From Martinezella lusitana (GTDB lineage: Bacteria; Pseudomonadota; Alphaproteobacteria; Rhizobiales; Rhizobiaceae), in NCBI RefSeq assembly GCF_010668395.1, contig NZ_WUEY01000003.1:124001-188000 (forward strand): 64,000 nucleotides of DNA. Reading direction: 5' to 3'. The position numbers and the translations under genes were made by a program. Positions 21,403 to 30,588 of the stretch are shown here, in pieces (within the stretch, counting starts at the first letter, position 1; every line of letters starts with the position of its first letter). Below the pieces are notes generated by a model, which saw nothing but the letters and a program-made list of their open reading frames with translations, ran no database searches and had not been told where the DNA came from.

Positions 21403-22148
21403 CAGGACCCCACGGCCGCCGCCTGCTTGGCGGAAAGGCCGCCAAAGCGCCGGTCGCGCGCAGCATATTTCTCAAGCGCGGAAAAGAAGAGATCACGGCT
21501 GAAGTCCGGCCAGTAGTCCGGCACGAACATGAATTCGGAATAGGCTGCCTGCCACAACAGAAAATTCGAGAGCCGCTCCTCGCCGCTTGTGCGGATAATG
21601 AGGTCGGGATCGGGAATTCCGGCGGTGTCCAGGCGGGCATCGACGAGGTCCGGGGTGATGTCCTGCGGGCGCAAACGCCCGGCCTCCACGTCTTTTGCGA
21701 GGCTTGTGAAGGCGCGCGTGATCTCGTCACGCGAGCCATAGTTGAAAGCTATGACCAGTGTCAGGGCCGTGTTGTTCCTGGTGGTCTCTTCCGCTTCGAG
21801 CAGCAAGGGCAGGACGTCGCCGCGCAGGCTGCTGCGATCGCCTATGACGCGGATCCGCACGTTCTGCCGATGAAGTTCGGCAAGATCGCGGCGGATGAAC
21901 GCCTTGAGGAGGCCGAGCAGATCGCTCACCTCCGCTTCGGGGCGGCGCCAGTTCTCGGAGGAGAAGGCGAAAAGCGTCAGATATTTTATGCCGATATCGC
22001 CGGCTGCCCGCACCGTCTCGCGAACGGCCTCCACGCCCTTGCGATGGCCCATGGTGCGCGGCAGGCCGCGCGCATTGGCCCAGCGACCGTTGCCATCCAT
22101 GATGATGGCAACATGTTCGGGTACGACAGAGAACGTAGGATCTGACAT
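21402..22148 (-). CDS. uppS: Undecaprenyl diphosphate synthase
   Basis: Cis-prenyltransferase that builds the C55 lipid carrier for peptidoglycan and polysaccharide export. 248 aa, with the catalytic motif [11 protein letters not shown] (D18), then HRKGVEAVR and the C-terminal [19 protein letters not shown] and PDYWPDF segments. It overlaps cdsA by 1 nt. No strong Shine-Dalgarno sequence is seen; 108 bp separate it from frr. Confidence 0.97.
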   Translation of the reverse strand: MSDPTFSVVPEHVAIIMDGNGRWANARGLPRTMGHRKGVEAVRETVRAAGDIGIKYLTLFAFSSENWRRPEAEVSDLLGLLKAFIRRDLAELHRQNVRIRVIGDRSSLRGDVLPLLLEAEETTRNNTALTLVIAFNYGSRDEITRAFTSLAKDVEAGRLRPQDITPDLVDARLDTAGIPDPDLIIRTSGEERLSNFLLWQAAYSEFMFVPDYWPDFSRDLFFSALEKYAARDRRFGGLSAKQAAAVGS

Positions 22149-22256
22149 ATGGGTCCGGTTTCGTTCGGCGGAAGGATGCTCTGGTCTCGTAATCTAGGGC
22201 GCCACCGCCGCTTTCAATATTGTCAAATCGAAAGCGCGACACTCCCCGGCATACGA

Positions 22257-22817
22257 TTAGACCTGCATGATTTCCTTTTCTTTATCGGCTAGCAAGCGGT
22301 CGACTTCCGAAATCGTCTCATCCGTCATCTTCTGCACACGTTCGGAGAGAGAGCGGCTCTCGTCCTGACCGATTACGCCGTCTTTTTCGGCCTTTTTGAG
22401 GCCGTCCATGCCATCGCGGCGGACGTGACGAATCGCCACTTTCGCTTTTTCCGCGTATTCATGGGCAACCTTCACCAGCGAACGGCGGCGCTCCTCGTTG
22501 AGCTCCGGCAGCGGGATGCGCAGGTTCTGGCCATCGATGATGGGGTTGAGGCCGAGATTGGATTCGCGGATGGCGCGCTCGACGGCGCCGACCATGGCCT
22601 TGTCCCATACCGATACGGTCAGCATGCGCGGTTCCGGCACGGTGATATTGGAAACCTGGTTCAGCGGCATGCGCGAGCCATAGGCTTCGATCGTGACCGG
22701 ATCCAGAATATTGGCGGACGCGCGCCCGGTGCGCAGCGAGGCGATGTCGCTCTTGAAGGCCGCAATGGCGCCGTCCATGCGACGCTTCAGTTCCTTGAGA
22801 TCGGTGGCTTCACTCAT
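22257..22817 (-). CDS. frr: Ribosome recycling factor
   Basis: Releases the 70S ribosome from mRNA after termination, together with EF-G. 186 aa from the ATG at 22817, which has GGGGAG about 8 nt upstream; an upstream in-frame start at 22865 would add 16 unconserved residues. Conserved elements are [26 protein letters not shown] and the C-terminal IGQDESR. It is downstream of pyrH with 55 bp between. Confidence 0.96.
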   Translation of the reverse strand: MSEATDLKELKRRMDGAIAAFKSDIASLRTGRASANILDPVTIEAYGSRMPLNQVSNITVPEPRMLTVSVWDKAMVGAVERAIRESNLGLNPIIDGQNLRIPLPELNEERRRSLVKVAHEYAEKAKVAIRHVRRDGMDGLKKAEKDGVIGQDESRSLSERVQKMTDETISEVDRLLADKEKEIMQV

Positions 22818-22872
22818 GTCTATGCTCCCCTGTAACAAGGCGACGCCGGTCTCACCCGGCGCCACAGGAATG

Positions 22873-23592
22873 TCAGTTGTCTGATACGATGGTCTTGCGG
22901 CCGCCGCCGGTCAAGATTTCCGCGAACCCGCCTTTCTCGTGGATGGAGAAGACGATGATCGGAATCGAGTTTTCCCGCGCAAGCGCGACGGCGGCGACGT
23001 CCATGACGGCCAGCCCCTTTTCGAGCACCTGACTGTGGGTCAGATGGTCGAAGCGCTCCGCATCGGGGAACTTCTTCGGATCGGCGGAATAGATCCCGTC
23101 GACCTGTGTGCCCTTGAATATGGCCTGTGCGCCCATTTCCGCGGCGCGCAGCGCGGCCGCCGAATCGGTGGTGAAAAACGGATTTCCCGTGCCGCCGGCG
23201 AAGATCACGACACGCCCCAGCGAGAGATGATAGAGCGTGGCGCGCTGCGAGAAGCTCTCGCAGATCTCAGGCATGGAAATGGCCGAGAGCACGACGGTCT
23301 CGATGTCGAGCTTGCGCAGCGAGGTTGCCAGCGCCAGCGCATTGATGACGGTTCCGAGCATTCCCATGTGGTCGCCGGTCACGCGGTCTCCGCCCTTGGA
23401 GGCCACTGCGACACCCCGGAATATGTTGCCGCCGCCGACCACGACACCGACCTCGACCCCCATGGCGCGCGCCGCCGCGATGTCGGACGCGATCCGGTCC
23501 GCGACGGTAACGTCGATGCCAAATCCCTGACTGCCCATCAGAGCTTCACCGGAGGCCTTGAGCAACACGCGCTTGTAGATCGGCTGGGTCAT
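22873..23592 (-). CDS. pyrH: UMP kinase
   Basis: Hexameric bacterial UMP kinase, phosphorylating UMP to UDP; amino acid kinase fold. 239 aa, beginning with [13 protein letters not shown] (phosphate-binding loop), then [13 protein letters not shown] and the segment [22 protein letters not shown]. Strong AAGGAG site 6 nt before the ATG. Located between tsf and frr, the universal order. Confidence 0.97.
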   Translation of the reverse strand: MTQPIYKRVLLKASGEALMGSQGFGIDVTVADRIASDIAAARAMGVEVGVVVGGGNIFRGVAVASKGGDRVTGDHMGMLGTVINALALATSLRKLDIETVVLSAISMPEICESFSQRATLYHLSLGRVVIFAGGTGNPFFTTDSAAALRAAEMGAQAIFKGTQVDGIYSADPKKFPDAERFDHLTHSQVLEKGLAVMDVAAVALARENSIPIIVFSIHEKGGFAEILTGGGRKTIVSDN

Positions 23593-23646
23593 GGTAGCTC
23601 CTTGAAGTGATCACCGGGGAATGATTGTGAAAGCCGGATACACGAA

Positions 23647-23672
23647 GGGCACCGCGTTGTCACGCGATGCCC
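23647..23672 (-). terminator. Stem-loop between tsf and pyrH
   Basis: Inverted repeat of 11 bp (GGGCATCGCGT / ACGCGGTGCCC on the minus strand, one G-T pair) with a GACA loop, 55 bp after the tsf stop. No strong T run follows, so it may be a weak terminator or an RNA processing or stability element. Confidence 0.5.
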
Positions 23673-23726
23673 ATACGTTTTCCCTGATATGGTTTCACCA
23701 ATCCGGGATATGTTTCTTTTCGGCGA

Positions 23727-24653
23727 TCAGCCCTTGGCGACAGCCGCAACTTCGGCAGCGAAGTCGGTTTCTTCCTTCTCGACGCCTTCGCCGAGGAGCA
23801 GACGGGCCATGCCGACGACTTCGATCGGTGCGCCGGCGGTCTTTTCAGCTTCCTTGAGGGCAGCAGCGACCGTCAGGTCCGGATTGATGACGAAAGCCTG
23901 CGAGAGAAGAGCGACTTCCTCGAAGAACTTGCGCATGCGGCCTTCCACCATCTTCTCGATGATGGCTTCCGGCTTGCCGGATTCGCGGGACTGCTCGATG
24001 AAGACGTTGCGTTCGCGCTCGGCGACGGCAGCATCGACTTCTTCGGCGCGGATGGCCAGCGGGTTGGTCGCAGCAATGTGCATGGCAACCTGGCGGCCGA
24101 TCGACGTCAGAACGGCCTTGTCGCCGAGCGACTTCAGGGCGACCAGAACGCCGAGCTTGCCGATGCCGTCGCCGGCAGCGTTGTGGATGTAGGTCGCCAC
24201 GACGCCGTGTTCGACTTCCAGCTTGGCCGCACGGCGGAGCGTCATGTTCTCGCCGATGGTTGCGATCGCGTCCTTGATGGTGTCGGCGACCGGCTTGCCG
24301 GATGCGGGATAGGTCGCAGCCGAAATGGCTTCGACGGTGCCGTTGGTGGACAGCGCAACTTCAGCGATGCCGCGAGCGAGGTCCTGGAAGGCATCGTTGC
24401 GGGCAACGAAGTCGGTTTCCGAGTTGAGTTCGACGACAACGGCCTTATGACCGGCGCCGGCAATGGCAACCAAGCCTTCAGCGGCGGTGCGGCCAGACTT
24501 CTTGTCGGCCTTGGAGATGCCCTTGGCGCGCAGCCAGTCGATCGCGGCTTCGATGTCGCCGTTGGTTTCGGTCAGCGCCTTCTTGCAGTCCATCATGCCT
24601 GCGCCAGACTTTTCGCGCAGTTCCTTCACCAGTGCAGCCGTAATCTCGGTCAT
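23727..24653 (-). CDS. tsf: Elongation factor Ts
   Basis: Guanine nucleotide exchange factor for EF-Tu, 308 aa. The start chosen is ATG at 24653, giving the universal [20 protein letters not shown] opening with GAAGC upstream; the frame is open for 38 more codons but that part is not EF-Ts. UBA-like N-domain (1-55), with the TDFV motif at about 80-83 (ETDFVARND) that contacts EF-Tu, then two core subdomains. Pairs with rpsB upstream. Confidence 0.97.
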   Translation of the reverse strand: MTEITAALVKELREKSGAGMMDCKKALTETNGDIEAAIDWLRAKGISKADKKSGRTAAEGLVAIAGAGHKAVVVELNSETDFVARNDAFQDLARGIAEVALSTNGTVEAISAATYPASGKPVADTIKDAIATIGENMTLRRAAKLEVEHGVVATYIHNAAGDGIGKLGVLVALKSLGDKAVLTSIGRQVAMHIAATNPLAIRAEEVDAAVAERERNVFIEQSRESGKPEAIIEKMVEGRMRKFFEEVALLSQAFVINPDLTVAAALKEAEKTAGAPIEVVGMARLLLGEGVEKEETDFAAEVAAVAKG

Positions 24654-25031
24654 AAGCTTCCTCTTTGTCGGTTCATACGGTGCGGCATGCGGTTTTGAGC
24701 CGAAGCGGCACCGATTTGAGGGACGAAATGTACCCGTAAGTATGACAGCGTTATGAAGCTGCGTCATACTGTGGAATTCTTGATTGGAACAAGCCTGGAT
24801 TTACCGCCTACAGCGTCGTGCGTCACGGGTGACGCAGAAAGGTCGCTGTAGCGCTTTAAATCTGCTGCATAATTTTACCCTCAAATCGATTCCGATTTAT
24901 GGAATTATGCAGCGGGCAAGGCGTTGTGCAAAACGCGATAAGGCCGCTCGAACTTGTTGAAGTCGCAAACGGCCTTATCCCGGATGTCATTGCGCTTGGG
25001 CGGACAGTCTACTGCCCGCCGCCAGGCGCGA
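24654..25031. other. Gene-free stretch between rpsB and tsf
   Basis: 378 bp with no convincing reading frame. The middle (24809-24913) is a two-hairpin repeat-like element described separately. The rest shows no clear promoter, although the long spacing would allow a separate tsf promoter. Confidence 0.55.
24809..24913. repeat. Two-stem palindromic intergenic element
   Basis: Stem 1: outer arms TACAGCG (24809-24815) and CGCTGTA (24844-24850) enclosing GCGTCAC/GTGACGC (24820-24835). Stem 2: GCTGCATAATT (24864-24874) and AATTATGCAGC (24903-24913) enclosing AAATCG/CGATTT (24883-24898). The nested palindromes resemble the mosaic repeats scattered between genes in Rhizobium genomes. The family name and copy number cannot be confirmed here. 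Confidence 0.7.
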
Positions 25032-25799
25032 TCAGGCTTCGGTGCCGTCCGCCAAGGTCGGCTCGATCGGGGCTTCCTCGGAAGCGCCGAGGTCACGGCC
25101 GGATGCACCCTGCTGGCGAGCGATGCCGTCGATGGCAGCGCGCGAGATCAGGTCGCAGTAGAGAGCGATGGCGCGCGAGGCGTCGTCATTGCCCGGGATC
25201 GGATAGTCGATCAGGTCCGGATCGCAGTTCGAGTCGATGATGGCGACGACCGGGATGCCGAGGCGCTTGGCTTCGTCGATCGCGATCTTTTCCTTGTTGG
25301 TGTCGATGATGAACATCAGGTCCGGCGTGCCGCCCATGTCCTTGATACCGCCGAGGGCCTTGTCGAGCTTTTCGCGCTCGCGCTCGAGGTTCAGACGCTC
25401 CTTCTTCGTGAAGCCCTGGGCTTCGCCGGAGAGGATTTCGTCGAGCTTGCGCAGACGCTGGATCGAGTTGGAGATCGTCTTCCAGTTGGTCATCATGCCG
25501 CCGAGCCAGCGGGCGTTGACGTAGTACTGAGCCGAACGCTTTGCGCTGTCGGCGATCAGTTCCGAAGCCTGACGCTTGGTGCCGACGAACAGAACGCGGC
25601 CGCCACGGGCAACGGTGTCGCTGACGACCTGCAGGGCGCGGCTCAGCAGCGGAACCGTCTGCGCGAGGTCGATGATGTGGATGTTGTTACGATCGCCGAA
25701 AATGTACGGCTTCATCTTCGGGTTCCAGCGGTGCGTCTGGTGGCCGAAGTGAACACCTGCTTCGAGAAGCTGGCGCATAGAAAAATCGGGCAATGCCAT
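25032..25799 (-). CDS. rpsB: 30S ribosomal protein S2
   Basis: Structural protein of the small ribosomal subunit, needed for S1 binding. 255 aa from the ATG at 25799 ([20 protein letters not shown], the standard alphaproteobacterial opening) with AAGGA upstream; the longer frame from 25901 lacks support. Conserved segments: [25 protein letters not shown] and [16 protein letters not shown] short acidic C-terminal tail (about 25 residues) follows. First gene of the translation-envelope series. Confidence 0.97.
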   Translation of the reverse strand: MALPDFSMRQLLEAGVHFGHQTHRWNPKMKPYIFGDRNNIHIIDLAQTVPLLSRALQVVSDTVARGGRVLFVGTKRQASELIADSAKRSAQYYVNARWLGGMMTNWKTISNSIQRLRKLDEILSGEAQGFTKKERLNLEREREKLDKALGGIKDMGGTPDLMFIIDTNKEKIAIDEAKRLGIPVVAIIDSNCDPDLIDYPIPGNDDASRAIALYCDLISRAAIDGIARQQGASGRDLGASEEAPIEPTLADGTEA

Positions 25800-25985
25800 G
25801 CCTTTGTATCCTTTTCCGGTTGAACCTCCGCAAGGCGAACAGCACCCTCTTCGAGAATGCCACCGGGCGGAAAAATCCGGATTTCTCCCGGACAATCCCA
25901 TGCCTTACGTGTGGAATGCGGGTGCCCATACATTCGATTCGCCTGGAATGCAAGGTTTTGGGCCGAAAATAATCGCTCTGCGCCC

Positions 25986-27092
25986 TCAGCTGGCGAGTTT
26001 ATCGAGCAGCGCCAGCATGACATTGGCATCCGGCATCGGCAATACGGCGTCGATTTCGGCCGGCAGCAGACCGGCAATGGCGCTGTCGGCATCGCCGGTC
26101 GCCGTGCCCAGCGGCCCGCGAAAACCGTGCTTGGTCCAGGCCAGCTCCTGCAATCGCGGGCTGGTCAGCGCCTCGATCATGCGGTCTACCTGTTCGTCGA
26201 TGGCGATGAGCGGATGGGCGGAATAGACGGTCGGGTGCGGATAGAGCACCACGGGCTTGGCGCCGTTGCCGGCCTGGATCCTCTTCCAACGCTGCGGATC
26301 GGCGATGATCCACTCCACCAGCTGATTCTCATAGCCGACGATCATCGGCTCCCCGCCGATGCCGCCGGCCAGATATTGCTCGAAGAGCTTGCCCGACGAC
26401 GACGACTTGAAGCCCATGTTGCGAAAGATGGCCTGTGTCTTGTCTCCGAATTGCGCCAGGCCATCGGCGCTCGCCACGTTGCCGCTCAGCAGGCTCAGCA
26501 CCAGGCCGGCGAACATGAAGCCGGAGTTGGAACGATTGGGATCGGTCGAAACGATGCGTGCCTGGCCGTAGAGCGAACCGACACCCAGTTTCGACCAGTT
26601 CGTCCCGGCAAGCACCGCATCCAGCAGCGCCCTGAGGTCGAGCTGGTGCTGTCTCTCCGCCGTCGTGGTAACGAGGCCCGCCTTGGTCAATCCTTCGACG
26701 ACGGGCTGCCAGGAATAGACGACGACCGGCGTGTTGAGGATGACGCGGTCGTTGCGGATCTTGATGCCGCCTTGCCGGGCGATATCGACCATGATCGACG
26801 AGGAAGGCCAGAGGAAGGCCGGGTTCTGCGACAGAAGCGCCTGTTCGCGCACCATCTCGACCGAGCCGGCAACGCGGCTGTTGATTTCGAGCCCGTGACC
26901 GTGCAGGGCCGCAGTCACATCCTCGTCGGCGAGGAACGCCTCCTTCTCGCCGCCGATGAAGCCGAAGAGCCTCGTCCGGTTGCCGAGTAGCCCCTGCAGT
27001 TCCGGCCGATCCTTGACCGCGAAATAGCCTCCGGTCCCGGCAACCCCGGCGGCAAGAAGCCCTACTCCAAAAGCGCGGCGGGAAATGGCCAT
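25986..27092 (-). CDS. Tat-exported solute-binding-like protein of the TelA/XpaC operon
   Basis: 368 aa. The N-terminus MAISRRAFGVGLLAAG has a twin-arginine motif (SRRAFG, residues 4-9) and a hydrophobic stretch, so export of a folded protein by Tat is predicted. The rest looks like a type 2 periplasmic binding fold and is paralogous to the N-terminal part of the VWA lipoprotein two genes upstream: matching stretches include LWPSSSIMVD versus VWPASSVWVD and RSNSGFMFAGLVLSLLSG versus QSNSGASAYLAMLSSALG. No permease or ATPase gene accompanies it, so classical ABC transport is unlikely. Ligand unknown. The start overlaps the xpaC stop by 1 nt. Confidence 0.75.
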   Translation of the reverse strand: MAISRRAFGVGLLAAGVAGTGGYFAVKDRPELQGLLGNRTRLFGFIGGEKEAFLADEDVTAALHGHGLEINSRVAGSVEMVREQALLSQNPAFLWPSSSIMVDIARQGGIKIRNDRVILNTPVVVYSWQPVVEGLTKAGLVTTTAERQHQLDLRALLDAVLAGTNWSKLGVGSLYGQARIVSTDPNRSNSGFMFAGLVLSLLSGNVASADGLAQFGDKTQAIFRNMGFKSSSSGKLFEQYLAGGIGGEPMIVGYENQLVEWIIADPQRWKRIQAGNGAKPVVLYPHPTVYSAHPLIAIDEQVDRMIEALTSPRLQELAWTKHGFRGPLGTATGDADSAIAGLLPAEIDAVLPMPDANVMLALLDKLAS

Positions 27093-27709
27093 CAGCGTCC
27101 TATATCCTCTTTGAGCGAGGCCTGGATGAGGCGCAGCTCCGTATCAAGCGTATCGAGCCTGTCTTCGACCAGGCTATCGGAATAATGCACGAAGGCGTCC
27201 TCCAGCTTGGCGAGAACGAGGCCGACCTCCTGCAGGCGCGTCGCATCCGGCAGGCGCTTTGCCTCGATGACCGCGAATCCCTCGGCCACCTCGGCCGCAC
27301 GCGGCAGATAGTAGCTGAGGAACCGCCTCACCGTGCCGGCGCTTTCCGGATTGGCTTCCACCTTGGCAAAGACGTCGGCGGCGATTTCCGCCAGATGGCG
27401 CACCCGCTTCGCCGTTTCCTTGCTGGCGATCCCGGCGGCCGACGCCTCCAGTCTCCGGGCTGCGGGCGCGGCCGTGCTCAACAGGTCGCGGGCAAACTCC
27501 AGGCGTCCCCTGCCGATAGCCTTCGCATCCAGCCCTTCGAACAGGCGCTTGGGCGCGAGCGCGAAGATCAGACCGACGAAGACCAAAAGACCGACGAGTG
27601 CCGCCATCCATATCGGCATGCCGGCAAGGAAGCTGAGCGCAGGAACGACGAGCGCGGCGGCGAGCCCCGCCACGATCCAATTCCAGTCATTGCCGAACCA
27701 GTTGCGCAT
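27092..27709 (-). CDS. xpaC: XpaC-family membrane protein (5-bromo-4-chloroindolyl phosphate hydrolysis family)
   Basis: 205 aa with two adjacent membrane helices at about 10-32 and 33-53 and a soluble, helical remainder (about 60-205). It matches the XpaC family, named from a phosphatase-related phenotype in Bacillus; its molecular function is not known. XpaC genes are often next to telA, as here. The start ATG at 27709 was chosen because the membrane domain starts there; the frame is open 49 codons further but into the VWA gene. It lies 7 bp after the VWA gene and overlaps the next gene by 1 nt. Confidence 0.72.
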   Translation of the reverse strand: MRNWFGNDWNWIVAGLAAALVVPALSFLAGMPIWMAALVGLLVFVGLIFALAPKRLFEGLDAKAIGRGRLEFARDLLSTAAPAARRLEASAAGIASKETAKRVRHLAEIAADVFAKVEANPESAGTVRRFLSYYLPRAAEVAEGFAVIEAKRLPDATRLQEVGLVLAKLEDAFVHYSDSLVEDRLDTLDTELRLIQASLKEDIGR

Positions 27710-27716
27710 TCTCGTC

Positions 27717-29291
27717 CTAGTTATAGCCGCGCACTGCCCGGAATGCGCTGACCAGATCGCCGCGGCCATCGAAGACTCGCGCCGAGGTCTCCTTCGCGAG
27801 GGCATCGAGCTGCCGCTTGTCCGCGTCGCCGAAGGTGATCCCGAACACCGGCACATGCGGGCTCACGGATGCCCATCGGTTCATGAAATCATGGTTGGCG
27901 TCATCGGACTTTCCATCGGTCATGATGACGATCGCCGGCAAATAGGATGACAGGTCCCGCGTGGTCCTCATCCAGTCAAGAGCGCGGCTTGCACAGGCAT
28001 ACATATCCGTGCCGCCGCCGGCGCGCTGGCGCGAAACCTTGCCGACCAGGGCTTTCTGCTGCTCGGGACTTCCGGTCGCCTCAAGGGTCGTGCGGACATC
28101 GGCGTCGAAGGGAATGACCATGATGCGGTCGGCCGGCGTCCACTGCGCCAGCACCTTGCCGGTCTCATCCGGATTGAACAGGAACCGCATGGCCGCCTGC
28201 AGCTGCTCTTCGCCCGTGCCCGCCATCGAGCCCGAAAAATCGAGGCAGAGAGCGGTCAGCGACGGCTTGCGCAAGGCCACCTGATAGAGATCGAGCGCCT
28301 GGCGGATCACGGCGGGCTCCGGCATCCGGATGGCGGTCACCAGCCGCGTCGGATCGAAATTCCACGCCGGATCCGGTTTGGCGGCGACATCTCCCAGAGG
28401 AATGCGGCGGCCGGTATCGGCGATGCGTTTTTGCACCGGCGCGGACCGCAGATATTCCACGAGTTGATTGAAGAAGGTCTCGACCTCCTGCCCCCGTCCG
28501 TGATCGACGAAGCCGATCGGCGAATCGGCAACGACGACGCCATCGGCCGGATAAATGGCGTAAAGGGGTTCCCTGCCCATCCCCGCAAGCTTGTCGTTGG
28601 TTTCCTTCAGCACCGCCTCGTAGTTCCACATGGCATCGTAGAGCACGCCCTTGCCGGCGGACTCCGTATAGAGATCCGCAAGCCAGCCCGAGGAGCCCGA
28701 AGAGCGCTCGACACCGGCAAGCAGCGAGCGCACCGCGCCCTGAACCTCCGGCTGGTCGAGATCGCCGGGCTCGATGACAGGCTTGTTGCCGAGCGCGCTC
28801 GACAGCATGGCGAGATAGGCGCTGGCGCCGGAATTGGATTGCGTGGCCGAGGTCATGAGAAACTTCAGCGAGCCGCTCTTCACCGCCGCCAGTATGTCCT
28901 TCATGTAGACCGGCTTGCCGACCCAGCCGAGCGCCTCCGCCTTGGATTTGCGCACGCCGAGGATGATCGGCATCTGCGCCACCGACGTCAGCGATTTCAC
29001 CCGGCGCTTGGCATCGAACATGTCGACCCAGACGCTCGATGCCGGCCAGACGGCATCCTGTTCGACGCCCCGCTCGCTCTGCAGGGCGAGGCCGATATCC
29101 AGCGTACCCTCATAGGAGAAGCTGCAGGTCGCCTTCTTTTCCTTGCAGAACTCTTCGACGATCGGCTGCAGCACGGTGTTTTCGGAGCCGGAAACGATGG
29201 CGAACTTCGGGCCCTGCCCGCCGACATCGCAGCCGCTGAGCGCAAGTGCTCCAGCCAGCGTCAGCCCGGTAACGAAAGTGCGGATCTTCAT
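27717..29291 (-). CDS. Lipoprotein: solute-binding fold fused to VWA domain
   Basis: 524 aa. The signal peptide ends in the lipobox LALSGC (acylated C21). Residues about 28-315 resemble a type 2 periplasmic binding protein; residues about 345-520 are a von Willebrand A domain with a complete MIDAS: DFSGS (351-355), T428 in GGGTDM and D459 in MTDGKSDD. It should therefore sit on the periplasmic face of a membrane and bind a divalent metal and a partner. No protease or channel domain is present. It is second in the operon, 4 bp after telA and 7 bp before xpaC. Function unknown; compare the smaller paralogous binding protein at the end of the operon. Confidence 0.8.
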   Translation of the reverse strand: MKIRTFVTGLTLAGALALSGCDVGGQGPKFAIVSGSENTVLQPIVEEFCKEKKATCSFSYEGTLDIGLALQSERGVEQDAVWPASSVWVDMFDAKRRVKSLTSVAQMPIILGVRKSKAEALGWVGKPVYMKDILAAVKSGSLKFLMTSATQSNSGASAYLAMLSSALGNKPVIEPGDLDQPEVQGAVRSLLAGVERSSGSSGWLADLYTESAGKGVLYDAMWNYEAVLKETNDKLAGMGREPLYAIYPADGVVVADSPIGFVDHGRGQEVETFFNQLVEYLRSAPVQKRIADTGRRIPLGDVAAKPDPAWNFDPTRLVTAIRMPEPAVIRQALDLYQVALRKPSLTALCLDFSGSMAGTGEEQLQAAMRFLFNPDETGKVLAQWTPADRIMVIPFDADVRTTLEATGSPEQQKALVGKVSRQRAGGGTDMYACASRALDWMRTTRDLSSYLPAIVIMTDGKSDDANHDFMNRWASVSPHVPVFGITFGDADKRQLDALAKETSARVFDGRGDLVSAFRAVRGYN

Positions 29292-29295
29292 GAGT

Positions 29296-30372
29296 TCACC
29301 GCGCCTCGATCATCGCTTTCTTCAGCTCAATCGTCATCTTCTGCATTCGCTGCTCGGCCTCCGCCCGCTTGGCGCGGCCATCCTCCTGCACCTTCAGAAC
29401 GCCGTTGATCGTGTCGATCAGGTCGCGGTTGGCGGCGGCGAGCGTATCGATATCGACGATGCCGCGCTGCGACTGCTGTTCGATGGCGATCGCCTGGTCC
29501 TTCATCATTTTCGATGCCTGGCGGATCATGTCGTTGGTGGCGTCGGTGACCGTCTTCTGCAAATCGAGCGCGGACTTTTGCTGGGTCAGGCCGAGCAGGA
29601 TCACCATCTTCTGCTTCCAGGCCGGCACTGTCAGCGCCGAGGTCGCCTGCAGGTTTTCGATCAGGGTTTCGTCGCCTGCCTGCACGATGCGGATCTGCGG
29701 CAATTGCTGGATGCCGAGCTGGCGGGCCTGCTGCAGGTAGAAAACCCGCTTTTCCAGCCGGTCGAGTGCCTGCAGACTGTCCTGATAGACTTGCGCTTCC
29801 AGCATCCCGCCGCCGGGTCCGGCGGAGGCCGCGTCGGCGGCGCTCTTCAGGCGGGGCAGCTCGGTCGCGCGAAAACGTTCGGCAAAATCCTTGCCGGCCT
29901 GCACGTAGGCGTCGAGCTGCACGATGGATTGCCTGGTCTCTTCATGCAGGTCATCCAGAAGAGCAATGTCGCGGCGCAGGATGTCCTTGTGACGATCGAG
30001 CTCGAGCCCGATGCGATCGATCTGGCCCGCCACGTCCTCGAACTGCTCCTTGAAGCGCTCGAGCCTTGCCCGGAACGAGGAAAACATCCGCGACAGGAAA
30101 CCCTCGTCCTTCAGGGAGGCCGGATCGAGCTTCTTCGATTTGACGATGATATCGGTCAGCAGCTTGCCGACTTCGCCGAGGTCGCGATTGCGAACCTCGC
30201 GCAGGATGCGGTCGGAATAGTCGGAAACGGCTTGCTGGGCACGATCGCCGTAGACCGAAATGCCGGCCCGGTCGCTCAGATCGATTCTATCCCCGATGCG
30301 GGCGATTTCCGCCGGATCAGGGACGACCGGCAATGTGCCATTGGAACCGGTGGAGATATCGGCATTGCTCAT
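29296..30372 (-). CDS. telA: TelA-family protein (toxic anion resistance)
   Basis: 358 aa, almost entirely helical and rich in charged residues, predicted cytosolic, matching the TelA family first linked to tellurite resistance. Long coiled-coil-like segments occur at about 85-150 and 290-358; the family core IPAWKQKM-type stretch appears as VPAWKQKMVILLGLTQQKSA. The ATG at 30372 (MSNADIST) was chosen; an in-frame start at 30423 would add 17 residues that do not look conserved. First gene of the telA-VWA lipoprotein-xpaC-SBP operon. TelA proteins are tied to Ter-type stress responses; biochemical role unknown. Confidence 0.82.
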   Translation of the reverse strand: MSNADISTGSNGTLPVVPDPAEIARIGDRIDLSDRAGISVYGDRAQQAVSDYSDRILREVRNRDLGEVGKLLTDIIVKSKKLDPASLKDEGFLSRMFSSFRARLERFKEQFEDVAGQIDRIGLELDRHKDILRRDIALLDDLHEETRQSIVQLDAYVQAGKDFAERFRATELPRLKSAADAASAGPGGGMLEAQVYQDSLQALDRLEKRVFYLQQARQLGIQQLPQIRIVQAGDETLIENLQATSALTVPAWKQKMVILLGLTQQKSALDLQKTVTDATNDMIRQASKMMKDQAIAIEQQSQRGIVDIDTLAAANRDLIDTINGVLKVQEDGRAKRAEAEQRMQKMTIELKKAMIEAR

Positions 30373-30588
30373 AGGTCGTGCTTTCCTGTCCATAAACACG
30401 GAGCCGACCGCAAATATTTCCAATCGCCCCCAAGACGATCACTCCCCGCGCGCCCCACTACAATTCCAGATCGGCGCGGGCAGAAAACGGACTCACCCAC
30501 ACGCGCCAGTCGTTTCACACGATAGTGAAACTTGGATCACAGTTTTATGACGGTAGCTTTATGTTTTGGGCACAACCCTGCATGGGGC

